The notes beneath the pieces are model-generated. The model did not search any database. It saw only the letters and a program-made list of their open reading frames with translations, and had not been told where the DNA came from. The translations under genes were made by a program, and so were the position numbers. A stretch of DNA of 64,000 bases from Lytechinus pictus (Eukaryota > Echinodermata > Echinoidea > Temnopleuroida > Toxopneustidae): positions 10,777,501 to 10,841,500 of the forward strand of contig NC_087258.1 of assembly GCF_037042905.1 (NCBI RefSeq). The letters run 5' to 3'. This document shows, piece after piece, positions 22,412 to 33,970 of the stretch. Within the stretch, counting starts at the first letter, position 1. Every line of letters begins with the position of its first letter.

Positions 22412-24221
22412 ATATTTTTCATTTTGCTCCCATTTCACCTTGTTTTATAATTTATATAAATGACTTTCTCTGTCCTTCTTATTGAGTTCTGAAAAACATA
22501 TTGACCAGTTTATTAAGGGGCGTGTTATACCTTGGTCACATTTGCTCTACGGCGGTCGTACGGCGAGTTGAAAACAGCCGTTTTAACATTTTTGTACCAG
22601 CTGCATATAGGTGGTTTGCATTAAAATTAATAAAATCCGAAAGGATTAGGAATATGATGGAAGAAGAAAGCGGTGAAGATGATGACGATGATGATGACAA
22701 TGGTGATGATTATGATGATGATGATTGATGATGATGACGATGATGATTATGATGATGATGACGATGATGATGATGATGGTGGTGGTGGTGATGATTATGA
22801 TAATGATGATGATGGTAATGAATGCTTATTTCAATTTTTATTGTTAAAAAACTATCTTCGTGAGATGTATACCTTGTGGTACTAATCTTAAGCTACTTTT
22901 TTTTGTTAGACCCTATTGGAAGGATATGAAATCATTATTTTGTTTAGATTTCACTATCTGGTACATCTAATATCACACAACAGCAATAATAATGTAGAAC
23001 AAAACTTCACATGAAGTTATTATTGTAATATTTGAAAATGAATAACTAAAGATTATACTACACGCGCGCCGAAACTTTTATTTTTTAACGTATTGTAGTA
23101 CCGTATATACATCAAGAATTCATTTGAAATAAATGGTTACAATTTATTCCTACATTCCAAATCTGATGTTCATGTGTTTCTTGTACATTAATCTGAATAA
23201 AACGTAGTACACTTGAACTGAAGGTGTATATTTGTGATATTTGCCATTTGCGATTTGTGTATTTTAGTTCATATGCAGAGCGAAGAAATCATCAAGAAGA
23301 CATTTGACAGTTAGTCTAACGATCAGGACTGATGATGCTGCTGCAGCTCATGATGATGTTAATGATGATGACGATGATGATGATGATGATGATGACGACG
23401 AAGATGATGATGGAGATGATGACGATGATGATGATGATGATGATGGCGATGATGATGGTGGTGGTGGTGGTGGTAATGATAATGATGGTGATGATTTTGA
23501 TGGCGGCAATAATGATGATGACGACGACGATGATGACGATGATGATGAAGAAGACGACGGTGATGATCTTTGGGTAGAAGAGGATTCAATAAGGAGTTAT
23601 GCTGCTCGAGGGAGTTACATGACTCTCATAACTTGCTTTATTCTGTTTTATTTTCTAATGTCTCTTCCCATACAGTTTCCGACTCTCACCCCTCTCCCTC
23701 TCTCTCTCTCTTATTTCTATTGTATCTATTGTATTTTATCTATATTGATGTCAATTAATCTGGAGTGAAAATTGAAATATCAGTTTAAAATGAAATATTA
23801 TTATTTATTATTATTTCATTATGAGCAATGTGTTGTTTTTTTTCAATTTTATTTGCGATAAGATTATAGGATGATTTAATGTTTTAAAAAATATTAAGAG
23901 CGGTATCACACACAAAAAATAATATAAGAAGGAATTAGCCCAGAGTCTCCCTCCCCATACAAGAACATAAATAAAGAGTTGATGAACCTAGATTTTTTTT
24001 TTTTGGGGGGGGGGGCATTAAGGTAAGGCAAGTTAATTTTTATCTGTCAAAATGATCCATAAAAACAGTGACATGGAGATTCGAGATTTTGGGATCAAGA
24101 TTCATCTGTTCATAGAGATGCATCTGATGTGTTACCTCTGCAAGCAGCGGCCCTGTGGCCCAACGGATAAGGCATCTGACTACGAATCAGGGGATTCCAG
24201 GTTCGAGTCCTGGCAGGGTCG
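22412..24221 (+). repeat. tRNA-Arg/GAT amplicon, unit B (1810 bp)
   Basis: The unit runs from just after one tRNA to the end of the next. (GAT)n arrays lie at about 22673-22824 and 23344-23571. Outside the arrays it is near identical to units C and D, which implies recent tandem duplication or ongoing homogenisation. Confidence 0.95.
24149..24221 (+). tRNA. tRNA-Arg(ACG), copy 2
   Basis: Identical to copy 1, including flanks and the TTTTT terminator. It closes amplicon unit B. Confidence 0.95.
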
Positions 24222-26036
24222 ATATTTTTCATTTTGCTCCCATTTCACCTTGTTTTATAATTTATATAAATGACTTTCTCTGTCCTTCTTATTGAGTTCT
24301 GAAAAACATATTGACCAGTTTATTAAGGGGCGTGTTATACCTTGGTCACATTTGCTCTACGGCGGTCGTACGGCGAGTTGAAAACAGCCGTTTTAACATT
24401 TTTGTACCAGCTGCATATAGGTGGTTTGCATTAAAATTAATAAAATCCGAAAGGATTAGGAATATGATGGAAGAAGAAAGCGGTGAAGATGATGACGATG
24501 ATGATGACAATGGTGATGATTATGATGATGATGATTGATGATGATGACGATGATGATTATGATGATGATGACGATGATGATGATGATGGTGGTGGTGGTG
24601 ATGATTATGATAATGATGATGATGGTAATGAATGCTTATTTCAATTTTTATTGTTAAAAAACTATCTTCGTGAGATGTATACCTTGTGGTACTAATCTTA
24701 AGCTACTTTTTTTTGTTAGACCCTATTGGAAGGATATGAAATCATTATTTTGTTTAGATTTCACTATCTGGTACATCTAATATCACACAACAGCAATAAT
24801 AATGTAGAACAAAACTTCACATGAAGTTATTATTGTAATATTTGAAAATGAATAACTAAAGATTATACTACACGCGCGCCGAAACTTTTATTTTTTAACG
24901 TATTGTAGTACCGTATATACATCAAGAATTCATTTGAAATAAATGGTTACAATTTATTCCTACATTCCAAATCTGATGTTCATGTGTTTCTTGTACATTA
25001 ATCTGAATAAAACGTAGTACACTTGAACTGAAGGTGTATATTTGTGATATTTGCCATTTGCGATTTGTGTATTTTAGTTCATATGCAGAGCGAAGAAATC
25101 ATCAAGAAGACATTTGACAGTTAGTCTAACGATCAGGACTGATGATGCTGCTGCAGCTCATGATGATGTTAATGATGATGACGATGATGATGATGATGAT
25201 GATGACGACGAAGATGATGATGGAGATGATGACGATGATGATGATGATGATGATGGCGATGATGGTGGTGGTGGTGGTTGTGGTGATGATGATGGTGATG
25301 GTGGTGATGATTTTGATGGCGGTAATAATGATGATGACGACGACGATGATGATGATGATGATGAAGAAGACGACGGTGATGATCTTTGGGTAGAAGAGGA
25401 TTCAATAAGGAGTTATGCTGCTCGAGGGAGTTACATGACTCTCATAACTTGCTTTATTCTGTTTTATTTTCTAATGTCTCTTCCCATACAGTTTCCGACT
25501 CTCACCCCTCTCCCTCTCTCTCTCTCTTATTTCTATTGTATCTATTGTATTTTATCTATATTGATGTCAATTAATCTGGAGTGAAAATTGAAATATCAGT
25601 TTAAAATGAAATATTATTATTTATTATTATTTCATTATGAGCAATGTGTTTTTTTTTTTCAATTTTATTTGCGATAAGATTATAGGATGATTTAATGTTT
25701 TGAAAAATATTAAGAGCGGTATCACACACAAAAAATAATATAAGAAGGAATTAGCCCAGAGTCTCCCTCCCCATACAAGAACATAAATAAAGAGTTGATG
25801 AACCTAGATTTTTTTTTTTTGGGGGGGGGGCATTAAGGTAAGGCAAGTTAATTTTTATCTGTCAAAATGATCCATAAAAATAGTGACATGGAGATTCGAG
25901 ATTTTGGGATCAAGATTCATCTGTTCATAGAGATGCATCTGATGTGTTACCTCTGCAAGCAGCGGCCCTGAGGCCCAACGGATAAGGCATCTGACTACGA
26001 ATCAGGGGATTCCAGGTTCGAGTCCTGGCAGAGTCG
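24222..26036 (+). repeat. tRNA-Arg/GAT amplicon, unit C (1815 bp)
   Basis: The first half appears identical to unit B. The second GAT array (about 25153-25386) differs in its GGTGGTTGTGGTGATG block, which is shared with unit D. It ends in the decayed tRNA copy at 25964. Confidence 0.95.
25964..26036 (+). pseudogene. tRNA-Arg(ACG), copy 3, probably decaying
   Basis: Two changes from the common sequence. Position 8 is A instead of the near-universal U, which loses the U8-A14 tertiary pair and alters the start of the A box. CAGGGTC has become CAGAGTC, giving a C-A mismatch at 4-69. The anticodon, T-arm and terminator are unchanged. Either change may weaken processing; together they suggest a pseudogene. 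Confidence 0.75.
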
Positions 26037-27851
26037 ATATTTTTCATTTTGCTCCCATTTCACCTTGTTTTATAATTTATATAAATGACTTTCTCTGTCC
26101 TTCTTATTGAGTTCTGAAAAACATATTGACCAGTTTATTAAGGGGCGTGTTATACCTTGGTCACATTTGCTCTACGGCGGTCGTACGGCGAGTTGAAAAC
26201 AGCCGTTTTAACATTTTTGTACCAGCTGCATATAGGTGGTTTGCATTAAAATTAATAAAATCCGAAAGGATTAGGAATATGATGGAAGAAGAAAGCGGTG
26301 AAGATGATGACGATGATGATGACAATGGTGATGATTATGATGATGATGATTGATGATGATGACGATGATGATTATGATGATGATGACGATGATGATGATG
26401 ATGGTGGTGGTGGTGATGATTATGATAATGATGATGATGGTAATGAATGCTTATTTCAATTTTTATTGTTAAAAAACTATCTTCGTGAGATGTATACCTT
26501 GTGGTACTAATCTTAAGCTACTTTTTTTTGTTAGACCCTATTGGAAGGATATGAAATCATTATTTTGTTTAGATTTCACTATCTGGTACATCTAATATCA
26601 CACAACAGCAATAATAATGTAGAACAAAACTTCACATGAAGTTATTATTGTAATATTTGAAAATGAATAACTAAAGATTATACTACACGCGCGCCGAAAC
26701 TTTTATTTTTTAACGTATTGTAGTACCGTATATACATCAAGAATTCATTTGAAATAAATGGTTACAATTTATTCCTACATTCCAAATCTGATGTTCATGT
26801 GTTTCTTGTACATTAATCTGAATAAAACGTAGTACACTTGAACTGAAGGTGTATATTTGTGATATTTGCCATTTGCGATTTGTGTATTTTAGTTCATATG
26901 CAGAGCGAAGAAATCATCAAGAAGACATTTGACAGTTAGTCTAACGATCAGGACTGATGATGCTGCTGCAGCTCATGATGATGTTAATGATGATGACGAT
27001 GATGATGATGATGATGATGACGACGAAGATGATGATGGAGATGATGACGATGATGATGATGATGATGATGGCGATGATGGTGGTGGTGGTGGTTGTGGTG
27101 ATGATGATGGTGATGGTGGTGATGATTTTGATGGCGGTAATAATGATGATGACGACGACGATGATGATGATGATGATGATGAAGACGACGACGGTGATGA
27201 TCTTTGGGTAGAAGAGGATTCAATAAGGGGTTATGCTGCTCGAGGGAGTTGCATGACTCTCATAACTTGCTTTATTCTGTTTTATTTTCTATTGTCTCTT
27301 TTGCCATACAGTTTCCGACTCTCTCTCTCTCTTTCTGTTATTTCTATCGTATCTATTGTATTTTATCTATATTGATGTCAATTAATCTGGAGTGAAAATT
27401 GAAATATCAGTTTGAAATGAAATATTATTATTTATTATTATTTCATTATGAGCAATGTTTTTTTTTTCAATTTTATTTGCGATAAGATTATAGGATGATT
27501 TAATGTTTTAAAAAATATTAAGAGCGGTATCACACAAAAAAAATAATATACATGTAAGAAGGAATTAGCCCAGAGTCTCCCTCCCCATACAAGAACATAA
27601 ATAAAGAGTTGATGAACCTAGAATTTTTTTTTGGGGGGGGGGGGGCATTAAGGTAAGGCAAGTTAATTTTTATCTGTCAAAATGATCCATAAAAACAGTG
27701 ACATGGAGATTCGAGATTTTGGGATCAAGATTCATCTGTTCATAGAGATGCATCTGATGTGTTACCTCTGCAAGCAGCGGCCCTGTGGCCCAACGGATAA
27801 GGCATCTGACTACGAATCAGGGGATTCCAGGTTCGAGTCCTGGCCGGGTCG
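26037..27851 (+). repeat. tRNA-Arg/GAT amplicon, unit D (1815 bp)
   Basis: Near identical to unit C up to about 27220. After that it shows small differences (shortened CT tract, TGCATGACTC instead of TACATGACTC, an extra ACATG near 27550). It ends in a tRNA with one acceptor-stem mismatch. Confidence 0.95.
27779..27851 (+). tRNA. tRNA-Arg(ACG), copy 4, one acceptor mismatch
   Basis: As copy 1 except CCGGGTC replaces CAGGGTC at the 3' acceptor strand, making a T-C mismatch at 6-67. Promoter boxes are intact; TTTT follows. Function is uncertain. It begins the two-tRNA module with copy 5. Confidence 0.8.
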
Positions 27852-28290
27852 TCATTTTGATTTTGCTCAAAATTTCACCTTTTTTTTCAACTTTTCATTC
27901 TGTGTTATGAACATAGTTATAGACATAGACCATAGACAAAGCTTAGCAATGATTGTAGAAACATTTTTCTACGATTGATTCCATTGACTACAATATCCAT
28001 TCAATCGTGAAAATCAAGCGTACGATTAATCGCTAACCTTTGTGTTACGGGACCCAGGTCTATTTATAATATACTACTAAAATGTATGTATTTTTGAAAT
28101 TATTTTTGAATCATTTAAATCCACTAGCATGGTCTACAACCCAAACATAATCACGTGGAATTATAAACAAAACTTTCTTGCACAACTCGGAATATAATAT
28201 TTCTAGATAGGTGGCGCTATATAAATATCTATTTCTATCATTATGATGACGTTGAGAGAATTAATCTAATGTAAAACATTTGTACACAGC
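27852..28290 (+). repeat. Inter-tRNA spacer module, copy 1
   Basis: Spacer between tRNA copies 4 and 5. It closely matches 32252-32699 between copies 7 and 8 (shared CAATCGTGAAAATCAAGCG, ACGATTAATCGCTAACC and ACTAGCATGGTCTACAACCC). The end GGTGGCGCTATATAAATATC plus an ATT-rich tract looks like a SINE tail. Confidence 0.85.
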
Positions 28291-28363
28291 GGCCCTGTGG
28301 CCCAATGGATAAGGCATCTGACTACGAATCAGGGGATTCCAGGTTCGAGTCCTGGCAGGGTCG
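28291..28363 (+). tRNA. tRNA-Arg(ACG), copy 5
   Basis: Intact cloverleaf, T variant in the D-loop (CAATGG). The upstream segment has a TATATAAAT motif about 70 bp before the gene, shared with copies 6 and 8. Confidence 0.95.
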
Positions 28364-28755
28364 ATATTTTTCATTTTGCTCCCATTTCACCTTGTTTTAT
28401 AATTTATATAAATGACTTTCTCTGTCCTTCTTATTGAGTTCTGAAAAACATATTGACCAGTTTATTCAGGGGCGTGTTATTATACCTTGGCCACATTTGC
28501 TCTACGGCGGTCGTACGGCGAGTTGAAAACAGCCGTTTTAACATTTTGCATGGAGGTGGTTTGAATTAAAATTAATAAAATCCGTAAGGATTAGGAATAT
28601 GATGGAAGAAGAAAACGGTGAAGATGATGATGGTGATGATGATGATGATGATAATGACGATGATGATGATGACGATAATATTGATGATGATGATGATGAT
28701 GACGATGATGATGATGATGATTATGATGATGATGATGATGACGATATTATTGATG

Positions 28756-28787
<32 letters not shown>

Positions 28788-29820
28788 TATGATTATGATG
28801 ATGATGATGATGATGACGATAATATTGATGATGATGATGATGATGATGATAATGACGATGATGATGATGACGATAATATTGATGATGATGATGATGACGA
28901 TGATGATGATGATGATTATGATGATGATGACGATAATATTGATGATGATGATGATGATGACGATGATGATTATGATGATGATGATGATGGTGATGGTGGT
29001 GGTGGTGATGTTTATGATAATGATGATGATGGTGATGAATTTCTATTTCCATTTTTATTGTTAAAAAAAACTATCGTCGTGAGATGTATACCTTGCGGTT
29101 CTAATCTAAGCTACTTTTTATTAGACCCTATTGGAAGGATATGAAATCATTATTTTGTTTAGATTTCAATATCTGGCACATCTAATATCACACAACATCA
29201 ATAATAATGTAGAAAAAAGTGTTAATGTTATAATATTTGGAAATAAATAACTAAAGATTATTCTACACGCGCGCCAAACCTTTATTTTTCAACGTATTGT
29301 AACACCGTGCATACATCAAGAATTTATTTGAAATAAATGGTTAAAGTTTATTCTTACATTCCAAATCTGATGTTCGTGTGTTTCTTTGTCCATTGATCTT
29401 AATAAAAGGTACTTGAACTAAAGGTGTGTGTATTTGTAATTTTTTTGCCATGAGTGATTTGTGTATTTTAGTTTTTAAAAATAATGTTTTGCAGAGCGAA
29501 GAAATCATCAAATAGACGTTTGACAGTAGTGTAACAACCAGGAATGATGCTTTGCGGATGATGATGGTAGGGCTAATGATTATGATGACGACGACGACGA
29601 TGATGATGAAGGTGGTGGTAATGATGATGACGATGATGATGATGACGATAATAATGATGATGATGATGATGAGGATGACGACGATGATGGTGTGGTGGTG
29701 ATAATAATGATGATGACGATGGTGATGATGATGATGATAACGATGGTGGTGATGATGATGATGATGACGATAGTGATGATGATGATAATGATGATGATGA
29801 TGGTGGTGGTGGTGGTATAT
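28364..29820 (+). repeat. tRNA-Arg/GAT amplicon, unit E, right-truncated
   Basis: It begins with the same post-tRNA sequence as units B-D and has a long first GAT array with repeated GATAATATTGATGATG blocks (28618-29038). It breaks off in the second array at about 29818 and joins directly to the pre-tRNA segment of the other module. Confidence 0.85.
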
Positions 29821-29966
29821 AATCACGTGGATATATAAAAAAACAAAACTTTCTTGCACAACTCGGAATATAATATTTCTAGATAGGTGGCGCTATATAA
29901 ATATCTATTTCTATCATTATGATTATGTTGAGAGGATTGATCTAATGTAAAACATTTGTAAACAGC

Positions 29967-30039
29967 GGCCCTGTGGCCCAATGGATAAGGCATCTGACTA
30001 CGAATCAGGGGATTCCAGGTTCGAGTCCTGGCAGGGTCG
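29967..30039 (+). tRNA. tRNA-Arg(ACG), copy 6
   Basis: Intact, CAATGG variant, TTTTT terminator. The preceding 140 bp match the upstream segments of copies 5 and 8. Confidence 0.95.
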
Positions 30040-31960
30040 ATATTTTTCATTTTGCTCCCATTTCACCTTGATTTATAATTTATATAAATGACTTTCTCTG
30101 TCCTTCTTATTGAGTTCTGAAAAACATATTGACCAGTTTATTCAGGGGCGTGTTATACCTTGGTCACATTTGCTCTACGGCGGTCGTACGGCGAGTTGCA
30201 AACAGCATGTTTTAACATTTTTGTACCAGCTGCATATAGGTGGTTTGAATTAAAACTAATAAAATCCGAAAGGATTAGGAATATGATGGAAGAAGAAAGC
30301 GATGAAGATGATGATGGTGATGATGATGATGATGATGATGACGACGATGATGATGACGATGATGATGATGATGATGACGATGATGATTATGATTATGATT
30401 CTGATTATGATGATGATGATGACGATGATGATGATGATGGTGGTGATGGTGATGATTATGATAACGATGATGATGGTGATAAATGCTTATTTCAATTTTT
30501 ATTGTTAAAAAAACTATCTTCGTGAGATGTATACCTTATGGTACTATAATCTTAAGATACTTTTTTGTTAGACCCTATTGGAAAGATATGAAATCATTAT
30601 TTTGTTTAGATTTCACTATCTGGCACATCTAATATCACACAACAGCAATAATATAACAAAACTGCACATAATGTTATTATTGTAATATTTCGAAATAAAT
30701 AACTAAAGATTATATTACACGCGCGCCTAAACTTTCATTTTCAACATATTGCAGTACCGTACATACATCAAATATTCTTTTGAAATAAATGGTTACAATA
30801 CATTCCAAATCTGATGCTCGTGTGTTTCTTGTACATTGATCTGAATAAAACGTAGTAAACTTGAACTAAAGATGAGAATTTGTAATGTTTTTGCCATGAG
30901 TGATTTGTGTATTTTAGTTTTGAAAAAAATCGTGTTTTGCAGAGCGAAGAAATCATCAACTTAGACGTTTGACAGTGGTGTAACAACCAGGAATGATGCT
31001 GCGCAGAGGATGATGGTAGGCCAAATGATGATGATGATGACGACGATGATGATGATGATGATGATGAAGGTGGTGGTGGTGGCTGTGGTGATGATGACGA
31101 TGATGACGATGATGATGATGGTAATGATGATGACGACGACGACGACGACGATGATGATGGTTGTGGTGATGAAAATTATAATGATGACGATGGTGATGAT
31201 GATGAAGATGACGATGGTGATGATTATGATGATGATGATGATTGATGATGATGATGATGACGATGGTGATGGTGATGGTGGTGGTGATGATGATGGCGAT
31301 GATGATGATGGTGGTGGTGGTGGTAATGATGATGATGGTGATGATTTTGATGGCGGTAATAATGATGATGACGGCGACGATGATGACGATGATGATGAAG
31401 ACGACGACGGTGATGATCTTTGGGTAGAAGAGGATTCAATAAGGGGACTTTATGCTGCTAGAGGGAGTTACATGACTCTCATAACTTGCTTTATTCTGTT
31501 TGATTTTCTTATGTTTCTTCCCATACAGTTTCCGACTCTCACTCCTCTCTCTCTCTTTCTGTTATTTATATTGTATCTATTGTATTTTATCTATATTGAT
31601 GTTAATTAATCTGGAGTGAAAATTGAAATATCAGTTTAAAATGAAATATTTCATTATAAGCAATGTGTGTAATTTCAATTTTATTTGCGATAAGATTATA
31701 GGATTTAATGTTTTAAGAAATATTAAAATCGGTATCACAAAACAATGAAAATAAGAAGGAATTATTAGCCCAGATCGAGTTTCCCTCCCCATATAAGAAC
31801 ATAAAGAAAGAGTTGATAAACTTCGATTTTTTTTTGGGGGGGGGGCATTAGGGTAAGGCAAGTTAATTTTTATCTGTCAAAATGATCGATAAAAACAGTG
31901 ACATGGAGATTCGAGATATTGGGATCAAGATTCATCTGTTCATAGAGATGCATCTGATGT
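30040..31960 (+). repeat. tRNA-Arg/GAT amplicon, unit F, tRNA lost
   Basis: Full-length unit with arrays at about 30300-30483 and 31008-31424. It ends at GCATCTGATGTGTTA, where units A-D continue into CCTCTGCAAGCAGC and the tRNA. Here a different segment (AATAAAATAAATCGCATG) follows, so the unit lacks its own tRNA at the right end. Confidence 0.85.
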
Positions 31961-31965
31961 GTTAA

Positions 31966-32178
31966 TAAAATAAATCGCATGAACTTATAATCCAAAGTTT
32001 CCAAGGAGTGTCTTCCCCTCTTCCATACAAGAAAGAGTAAATAAATTTCGATTTTATTTTGTTGGTAAAGTGTATTTAATTTTTTCTTCAATCTCTTTAC
32101 TATCACTGAGATTGCATGGCGAAATGGATAATCATTTGCCCAGAGACATTTCCCTGACGTCTAAATGTATTTTACATC
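31966..32178 (+). repeat. Direct repeat upstream of tRNA copy 7
   Basis: About 213 bp starting ATAAATCGCATGAACTTATAATC and ending GTATTTTACATC, repeated almost exactly at 36513-36727 before tRNA copy 12. Confidence 0.9.
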
Positions 32179-32251
32179 GGCCCTGTGGCCCAACGGATAA
32201 GGCATCTGACTACGAATCAGGGGATTCCAGGTTCGAGTCCTGGCAGGGTCG
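32179..32251 (+). tRNA. tRNA-Arg(ACG), copy 7
   Basis: Intact, CAACGG variant. Upstream ends ACATCGG instead of GCAGCGG. About 210 bp of upstream sequence is shared with copy 12. TTTT follows at GTCATTTTG. Confidence 0.95.
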
Positions 32252-32699
32252 TCATTTTGATTTTGCTCCAATTTCACCTTATTTTGTATAAATCATTAAC
32301 TTTCATTCTGTGATATATGAACATAGTTATATACATAGACCATAGACAAAACTTATCAATGATTGTAGAAACACTTTTCTAAGATTGATTCCATTGACTG
32401 CAATATACATTCAATCGTGAAAATCAAGCGTACGATTAATCGCTAACCTTTGTGTTACGGGACCAAGGTCTATTTATAATATACTACTAAAGTATATGTA
32501 TTTTTGAAATTATCTTTTAATCATTTAAATCCACTAGCATGGTCTACAACCCACACATAATCATGAGGAATGATAAACAAAACTTTCTTGCACAACTCGG
32601 AATAGAATATTTCTAGATAGGTGGCGCTATATAAATATCTATTTCTATCATTATGATTACGTTGAGAGGATTAATCTAATGTAAAACATTGTACACAGC
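32252..32699 (+). repeat. Inter-tRNA spacer module, copy 2
   Basis: Second copy of the 27852-28290 spacer, differing by scattered substitutions and small indels. So the copy 7-copy 8 pair and the copy 4-copy 5 pair derive from one duplicated two-gene block. Confidence 0.85.
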
Positions 32700-32772
32700 G
32701 GCCCTGTGGCCCAATGGATAAGGCATCTGACTACGAATCAGGGGATTCCAGGTTCGAGTCCTGGCAGGGTCG
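32700..32772 (+). tRNA. tRNA-Arg(ACG), copy 8
   Basis: Intact, CAATGG variant, strong T-run terminator. With copy 7 it repeats the copy 4-copy 5 module. A SINE has inserted 36 bp downstream. Confidence 0.95.
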
Positions 32773-32807
32773 ATATTTTTTTCATTTTGCTCCCATTTCA
32801 CCTTGTT

Positions 32808-33086
32808 TTATAATAATAATAATAATAGCTCGATTTATAAAGCGCCTTTTGCCTGAGGATACAAAGCGCTGCTATTATTAACCCGTCTTTAGCTCGAGCT
32901 ACCATCACCGGCGCTCAGTGCATGCGAGGAATTACTCCTTCCGGGTACCCATTCACCTCACCTGGGTCGAGTGCAGCACAGTGCGGTTAAATTTCTTGCT
33001 GAAGGAAAACACGCCATGGCTAGGATTCGAACCCACGACCCTCTGTTTCAAAGGCGAGAGTCAGAACCAATAGACCACGACGCATA
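32808..33086 (-). mobile_element. tRNA-derived SINE, minus strand, inserted in tRNA array
   Basis: On the minus strand the tRNA-like head reads GCGTCGTGGTCTATTGGTTCTG with a B box GTGGGTTCGAATCC. The body contains CACTCGACCCAGGTGAGG, and the tail ends GGCGCTTTATAAATCGAG then (ATT)n. The insertion splits the post-tRNA sequence CTTGTTTTATAA...ATAAATGACTTTCTCTG, which is continuous in the other units. Confidence 0.85.
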
Positions 33087-33897
33087 ACATAAATGTCTTT
33101 CTCTGTCCTTCTCATTTAGTTCTGAAAAACATATTGACCAGTTTAATGAATAATATAATGCTCACATGCATCTTCAATGATTTGTTAATGATTGAAATCC
33201 AATAGACAAACCAAAATGATTTCCAACCCATGGGTATAAATAACAAGGACTTTAGGGGACTGGAAGGGGCATCAGGGGTGAGTCTTGTTCTTGTTAAAGG
33301 GTACTACAGGCTGAAATCAGACAAACAAAACACTAAAATTTTGAGCAGAATCGGACAAGTAATAACAAAGTTATGATATTTTTTTTTCATTATTACGGTG
33401 AAACATGCAGTTCTAGGCATGTATTCATGTATATTCAATGAGCAAATTGATGATGTCATATCCACACTTGTTCTTTTGCATTTCATTATATGAAATTAGT
33501 TTTTTTCTTCAAATTTTATTCCTCTAAGAACTAAAAAAAAAAACACTTTTGAAAGGGGTGTAGATACAACTTAATAAGCTGCCATAGATTTTTCTTGTTA
33601 TGAAAGTATTTCACCTTTTTCGAAAAAAAATTGTCAAAGTAATGTTGTTGTTTCATATTGCTGTAGTGTTTGAATTTAAAATATTGAGAAATAAGAAAAC
33701 ATAGTGTACAAAAAGCGAAATAAAATTATTAGAAAAATATAATTAGAAAAATAGTGAAGTGTCGGTGTAATTGCCTTTGGACACTGTTTTGGGACATTTT
33801 TTTATTAATTGAGAGTAATAGTGACATCGAGATTCAGGAATCAGACGGTCTTCATATTCCAGGATATTTTTCCTGATTTATAATGTCTCCATATAGC
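33087..33897 (+). other. Spacer between tRNA copies 8 and 9
   Basis: Rest of the split post-tRNA segment (to about 33150), then AT-rich DNA. From 33294 a TTAA followed by AGGGTACTACAGGCTGAAAT and a GATGATGTCATATCCACACTTG block resembles the TTAA element at 39401. No gene seen. Confidence 0.5.
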
Positions 33898-33970
33898 GGC
33901 CCTGTGGCCCAATGGATAAGGCATCTGACTACGAATCAGGGGATTCCAGGTTCGAGTCCTGGCAGGGTCG
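33898..33970 (+). tRNA. tRNA-Arg(ACG), copy 9
   Basis: Intact, CAATGG variant, followed by ATATTTTTA. The upstream sequence (GACATCGAGATTC...GGTCTT) resembles that of copy 10. Confidence 0.95.

Noticed and set aside
22242-22463. ORF with a PCGPTDKASDYESGDSRFESW stretch
   Set aside because: The stretch is a translation of the tRNA-Arg gene and its flanks; it recurs wherever the tRNA does.
23304-23768. Asp-rich ORF repeated in each amplicon with an identical tail
   Set aside because: Conservation between units is explained by recent duplication at the DNA level, not protein selection; the frame merely spans the GAT array and spacer.
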